From assembly GCA_036571765.1 (NCBI GenBank), contig BROE01000001.1, positions 10,804,288-10,868,287 of the forward strand: a stretch of 64,000 bases of DNA. Reading direction: 5' to 3'. The stretch comes from Plecoglossus altivelis (taxonomy: Eukaryota; Chordata; Actinopteri; Osmeriformes; Plecoglossidae). The translations under genes and the position numbers were made by a program. Positions 57,901-64,000 of the stretch are shown one piece after another. Numbering within the stretch: position 1 is the first letter of the stretch; every line of letters begins with the position of its first letter. The notes under the pieces were generated by a model. That model was not told the origin of the DNA. It saw nothing but the letters and a program-made list of their open reading frames with translations, and searched no databases.

Positions 57901-58844
57901 TCGCTCCCTCTACGTTTCTCTCTGGGTCTCTCTCGCCCTCTCTGTCTAAGTATTTCATTAAGACATTAAAGATGTGATACCCCCTGGGATAAAAGAGGGA
58001 TTTTGGTCTCAGATACTAATTTGCTATTGTGCGGAACGAATGCCTGAATGTCTCCAGCTAGCTAGAGCATTATGGATTCACGGCTAAGCTCAGCGTCTGT
58101 GTGATCACATTAGTAGCATGGACAAGTCGGAGCCACCTACCAGCCTTGGGAGGAGCCAGAAGGCTGTGCAACGTTCGACAAGTGAAGACCAACTTGTTTT
58201 CTGTAGCCTTCCCCACAAAACAAATACTTAGCTGAAGATGATGGCAAGCTGTTAGCTAATTGCTCTATGGAATTGAATATGCAAACTTGCTTTTAAAGGG
58301 ACATGACAAAATGTGCTGGGAAAGTTTATCGTGGAAACTGTTTGTTTGGTTTTTACCTGGAGCGTAATAAGAGTCCCTTGTTTTTCTTTCACGGCACCTG
58401 TCAAGAGAAGAGCAGAGACGTTACACACACCTTTAACAAACAGCACACACACATCACAGTTTTCTTGCAATAACTTGGGTACAAGCAACCTTGGGAGAAG
58501 CAATCTGTCAGCTAAAGAATAGAGAACATATTTGCATACACACAGACACGCACACCCTCGCACACAAAGTGTGATCAAAATAGTGATTTTCTCTCAGCAT
58601 AAAGGCTGAATCTGGACTTATTTGTTTCTGCGAGGTATCTTCTCTTGAAAGCCTGTGCTTACAGTCTAGAATGTAACAACATGCCTTTTACAACATGTGC
58701 AGTCAGCTGTAAGGAGCTGTAAGGGAGCTGCACATGAGACAAAAGTGCATCATTTTCTTTTCCTCTGTCAACTCTGCCATCTTACTAAACACCTAACTGC
58801 AAGCTATTGTACTTGTGTTTGGCCATTCCTCAAAATCCCAAACC

Positions 58845-58863
58845 CATCCCCCCCTCTCTCTCC

Positions 58864-58924
<61 letters not shown>

Positions 58925-59165
58925 CCTCTCTCTATCTCTCCCCCCTCTCTCCCTCTCTCTCTCTCTCTCTCTGTCTCTCCCTTTCTCTCTCTGTCTCTCT
59001 CTCTATTTCTCTCTCTTTCTCCCTTTCTTTCTTTCTCTCTCTCCCTTTGTCTCTCTCCCTTTGTCTCTCTCTCTCTCATCTATCTCCCTCTTTCTCTTCC
59101 TCTCTCTCTGTCTTTTCCTTTATCTCTCTCTTTCCCTTCTCTCTCTCTCTCACACACACACACAA
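58845..59165. repeat. CT-rich block ending in CA repeat
   Basis: CT dinucleotide and TTTC-interrupted low-complexity DNA, then a short CA run. Leu/Ser-rich ORFs in all three + frames are repeat artefacts. Confidence 0.93.
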
Positions 59166-61681
59166 ACACACAAAACCCTTTTGTTTAGTACTTTTCACTG
59201 GTCACAGATGATCCAGTGTTGCTCCACGGTCACTGTGTTCAGCGGTTGTGGGAGTGGTATTGAAAAAGGCTTTTGAATGTAAATCAAAATGCTGCCTTCC
59301 ATGCATTATGACCCAGTGGGCCTAGAAGTGCAACCCAAGCAGAAAAATAAACAGATAAAACTGCTAGACAATAACAATGAATGTATGCTACTTGACACTT
59401 CCCCATTTACTTCTGACGTGCCCTAACAGGAAAACAGCATTTTCTAATGCTGCTATGGAACAGTGCTACCAATGACTTGATCTATGTATATATAAATTGA
59501 AAACTTTCCAGGCATGTTGCTTGAGATGCGGTATTGCCCGGGTTTAACGCACTCAAAGCTGGGTGTTCAAATCAAACACACTGGAGCTAATTTAGCTGTC
59601 AGTCGAAGCAAAACTGTCTTTACTGGAAGAGTAAAAAGTTTGACACTCAACCCAAAATTCATTATAGTTTATGGTTTTATATGAAACACGGAACCAACAT
59701 AAATCATGTGAGGCCACCGAAATGAAAGATAAAACTTCTCAGATGATAGATTACTGGCTAGCCTGGCCACCTGCCAATGCCCATGCTCATCCAGATACAG
59801 GTGGGGCGCTTTTGCTTAAGGCTGGTGTTTGTGAGTGTGGGTGGGTGTGGGTGTGTGTGTGTGAGCATCACTGCTTGCGTGCCCAGTAATTTGTTATCTC
59901 TCGAAGATCCCATTTCCGATGTGTTGATGCAGCAGATGGATTTTCTCACACTGCCCATTCATCACCTGCAATAATAAACTAGCTTTGTTCTGTATTTCTA
60001 CCACCAAGAACCTGGCTTCTAAACAACCTGTCTTTGAAGAAATGTACAGTGAACTGTACAATCGAAAAACAGATTCCCTGAAATATGCATGCTTACAGAC
60101 AAACTTGGAAATCCATTCATATTCACTATTTAAATATGTGTCAAGCGTCCCAGCATGACAGTCGCCATGGCAACTTGATCTGGTTGTGTTAGAATCATGG
60201 TTGCAAGCTCTGACAGGGGGTTTTACGTCACATGACATGACCTCCTGTCCTGTTCAAGGTTTTTTTTTAAAATATTATTGCAGCGCCCCCCTGAGGTCAA
60301 ATGAGGCCAAATATTTTACCAATTCTCATAAAGAGGTGCAGAGTTACAAGGGTAATAAGGATACAGCAAAGTGTTGCTACAGTGTGACTTCACATTCTGT
60401 TTGGTGAATTTACAATTTCAACTGGCTGCAAGGGACAACCCCCCCCCCACACACACACACACACACAAAAAATGGGTAACTTCTTTTGAGGCTTGGTCTG
60501 AAGTTCATCTGTACCAATTTCAGGAGAGATTGGACAAAGTTGTGAAACGGAATTTGTGTTGTACCTACATAAAAATAAAATCCAATCTGGTGTAAATCCA
60601 GTAAGGCAGAAGTTGACAGCCTGTGCTGGGATGTGTTGAATTCATCTTGAGCCTCATTTTAGAAAACTGAGCTCACGGTTCGGAAGTTAGTCCCCCAATT
60701 AAAGGAGCACAGCCGAATATCAAACTAAATATAGATTTGGATGCAATAAGTTAGCATGTGCGAGAGGAATTACTGTTTGACATCAACAGGTTGTTCAACT
60801 CTGCTTTTGCAGTCACTTTCAAATCCAAATCAATCTCAAGACTTCTCAAGCTGAAGAACTGATGAAGCTTGGATAGAGGCTTAATGTCCATGTCGTAGAC
60901 CAGCCCGAAAAACCTCAACACCAGCCGACATGTTTGGTTTTCTATGGTTTTTCTAAATGTATCTTTTCACAGCGGTGGTGAATAATGAGAGTTTGGATAA
61001 TAAAAATGCCTCCAGCCTCAATATCCAAATTATTTCATGCATAATCATTTACATGATTAATATAGCTTTTCCATTTAGAAATACAATGAAGATAAATTGC
61101 TCATTTGACAAACAGGGAAAGGAAGGGAAAAAACACATTGGGCAGCCAACCGATTGTCCATCACAAAAAGAAATTGTGTCTAAATCAAGACGAACAACGA
61201 ATTCTAGTCCTATATGTCCACATCCTATTCCACAGCCCTGATAGTTCTGATTAAAATGTCAACACTCAAATCCTCACCTCCATGTTTTTGCATAATAAAG
61301 CAAACATGGAAGGTGGAATTCTCCCTCCTAAATGATGTTTCAGAGAAGGTCCCTGTATTCTCCTACTGGCATCTTGAATTCTCACTGAGGTGCTCTAGCA
61401 CTGTAAGAACGTGGTAAGATCATTTTCCTCGTGAATGTTTCCCATAATACAGTTACTCATAGATGGTTATTAGCTAGCTTGAGTACTTCTTCTTGTGTTT
61501 CATACCCTGGGGTCCACATAAACATTAATCAGGATCTTTTTTCAGAGAGAAGATGAGGTGCTCCAGGAGTGTTTGCCAAGTAAAGCGAGTGTTAAATGAC
61601 TCCTCAGATATTCTGACATTCGCCCTCTCTCTCGTATTTTCTCTCGCTCTCTCTTTCTCTCTCGCTGTCTGTTCCCCCCCC

Positions 61682-61717
<36 letters not shown>

Positions 61718-62009
61718 AACAGCAGTCACAGTTAGAAACAACTTCAACCCTGAGGATAGGAGGGCTTTTCCATAGTCATTAATCTGAACCTCACTACATC
61801 CCAGAGGCTCAAGCTGGAGTTGGGAGGTCAGGTTGGCAGGAGAGGGGGGAGGGGGGAAAAAAAGGTTGGCAACGAGTGTCTACGGCTATCGGACTCTACT
61901 GCATACTTAATAAGACAACTGATTAAAATCCATAAATCAATCTTTTTTCGCACAGCTGCAACAAATTGAAGTCCTGGAGTTAAAGACAACAAATCAGCCA
62001 AAGCCACAG

Positions 62010-62023
62010 CACATCTTTCTCTC

Positions 62024-62110
<87 letters not shown>

Positions 62111-62235
62111 CGAGCCCTCTCTTTCACTCTCACGCTCGCTCTCACTTTCGCTTTCTTTCACTCTCGCTCTCTCTCACTCTTTCCCTGTCTAGCGCCCTTT
62201 CTCATTCTTTCTCTGTCTCAGTTTCTCTTTCACAC
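62010..62235. repeat. CT-rich block
   Basis: Near-pure (CT)n at 62010-62108, then degenerate CTCTCGCTTTC-type sequence. Confidence 0.93.
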
Positions 62236-64000
62236 AAACAATCCTTTCTCTCATTGGCACTCACTCTACCTTAAAAATTGACCCCCCTCTCCAATTTTCA
62301 ATCATTAAAATGGGAGCTCAGGAAGTTCTCACCCTCTCTATCCTCTTCTCTCTATATATATCTGCAAACATTTTTCTGGACAGTGAAATGCCACTTGCTA
62401 TCTTTAGAGGTGAACAAAGAACAGAGGCTGAACCTTTGAAAGGAGACTTCGCCCCAGGAGCCCAGAGTTTTCTGTTCACCTTCCATCCAGGAGGATCCGT
62501 CACATGCTTTTATCTACTGCATTGAGTGACAGGGCTCAGAGAAACAGAATTCTATAGACACATACTAGGCAAGACAGAAACACAAGGATGTGTAAGCAGG
62601 AAAAAGGTTTAAAAAAAAGAAGATTTTTCCAGAAGTTATTTATTTTTCTTTCTCTTGACAACAGCGGTGGTGGTGGTGCACTGCATGAGGAGTGTTGGCT
62701 GGGAGCAGTTTCTCCCATGCTTTCAAAGAGTAGCTAAATGTATCCATCAAAGGGAGAATGAAAGGACTGACAGATCAAGTAATGTGCTGTGGACACGCAG
62801 CATCTGATGAAGAGTGTTTTAATGGCTTTGAGGCCCACGGCTAAAGCAGCAGCATCCACGTGGATGGACTCCCACACAACAACTGTTTACTTGCTCTGGT
62901 TCCACTCGTGCAGAGGGTAAAATTGACATTCATACTGATCCTTGTGGTGCAAGATCCTACAGCAGAGAACACAACTGGTTTTCTCAGACGCCACTTACTT
63001 ATGTCACATGTTTACTTATTCCAATAAACACCTGCACGACGAAGAAAGTCGTGTTCTCCAAAGTTGTTTACAAAAGAAGAGTAAAGTTACAGGAAGTCAC
63101 TTCCTGTGGAGAGGTACATGGGGGGAGGGGGAGGAAAAGTAGAAAAAAGAAATAGAATGTTACAGTTGATTTATCTTGGAAAAGCCGTTACAGTCAAATA
63201 TATTCCCTTCATCTACAGCCAGCCACAGACCCACATCCCTCCTCTCAGCTTGGATCTTAGCCCACACATAAGGAGCAAGAAGCAGGGAGGTGAGGACCCG
63301 GGCCAGCCATGGATTTCCCTCTGCTTAACATGAGGAGAAAGGGCGTGAGAGCCAGGTGAAAGTGCACTCCTGGATCAATTTCAATTGAACCTTATTGCAT
63401 GGGAGACGAGATAAAGGATGACCCTCTGTTCGACCGTAGACGTCCATAGATCTTCATGTTGATTTGACCGTATTTAGTGCGTTAGGAGTAACCAGATAAG
63501 ATGATGTTGTGATGTCATGTGCAGTGGGGGAAATGAGTCATATTCCATTTTAAATAGCCCAGATAAATAAACGAGGGACTGCATTATATTCAAGATTTAC
63601 AATTGTTGTTCGACTGTACTGCAGAATATTTACTGCATGACTCACTCAATCAATTAACTAAATTAGCCTTTGCTTTTGTACAAGGCTCATGCATGATTTG
63701 CCATACCGAAAATGGAACTACTGCACCAAGGAGACTTCCCAATGATAAATCCAGATGGGAGTCAGGAAATTTGACAGACTGTCAGTGGGCTGGGAAAGTT
63801 AGTTGCATATAAATAAACCAGTTTTTTTTAAACGAGTTGATTAGCTGCAGAGCATCTTTCCCTGTGTCTGCTTGTTGTGTGTGGTGCGATGGTAAGGGCC
63901 CAGCCTTCACATCCAGCTCCCTGCTCTGTCACTCAGCTTTGTGGGTCCTCACAGCTCCATGGACAGACTTCTGAAAGCACCTGTCACAGCTGTCATATGC

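Larger units (their letters stand above)
49066..64000 (-). other. tnr: Upstream tnr sequence, probably 5' UTR intron
   Basis: About 15 kb without recognisable coding exons on either strand. By analogy with other TNR genes this should be a long intron leading to 5' non-coding exon(s), which cannot be located by eye. It contains GACAGG/GGCA minisatellite-like DNA (49530-49790), a poly-G block and N gap (51558-51934), GA/CT-rich tracts (55660-55850, 56650-56740, 57725-57840, 58845-59165, 61620-61720, 62010-62235) and AT-rich unique stretches (for example 52150-54000 and 60690-61120). Confidence 0.5.

Overview
The window is vertebrate genomic DNA, most likely from a ray-finned (teleost) fish. The genes have many small exons and GT-AG introns, simple-sequence repeats are very dense, and there is a fragment resembling a common teleost interspersed repeat. 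The coding part of tenascin-R fits in about 31 kb, far more compact than in mammals. Base composition, splice signals and polyadenylation signals are all eukaryotic. The species cannot be named from the sequence.

Three genes are supported. On the + strand at the left edge are the last two coding exons of a tenascin (47-210 and 939-1025), ending the fibrinogen-like domain, with a 3' UTR to a poly(A) signal at 1888-1893. On the - strand at 4961-5275 is an intact single-exon CDS for a 104-residue single-pass membrane protein recognisable as KIAA0040. On the - strand from 49026 down to 17810 is a complete tenascin-R gene: 21 coding exons whose phases all chain, giving 1380 residues. Its domains are a signal peptide, a Cys-rich coiled-coil, 4.5 EGF repeats, nine fibronectin III (FNIII) domains and a fibrinogen-like domain. 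The order and orientation (tenascin +, KIAA0040 -, TNR -) match human 1q25 (TNN, KIAA0040, TNR), so the left-edge gene is called tenascin-W/N.

Layout: 1-1.9 kb tnn 3' end; 1.9-4.3 kb convergent intergenic gap; 4.3-5.3 kb kiaa0040; 5.3-17.3 kb intergenic, repeat-rich, holding a tandem duplication and possibly a long tnr 3' UTR; 17.3-49.1 kb tnr; 49.1-64 kb upstream tnr sequence, probably the intron that separates the first coding exon from 5' non-coding exon(s).

No new gene system is seen. The most unusual structure is a 42-bp minisatellite (39936-40434). Its unit is the 3' end of a tnr coding exon together with its splice donor, so the intron carries about twelve decoy exon ends next to the real one. 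Other points of interest are AT-rich putative regulatory blocks with SOX-type motifs, an intronic CpG-dense patch, G-quadruplex-prone tracts beside splice sites, and two local duplications that may be assembly artefacts. There is also one 40-base gap of N. All calls come from reading the sequence and recalled family knowledge; no search was run.
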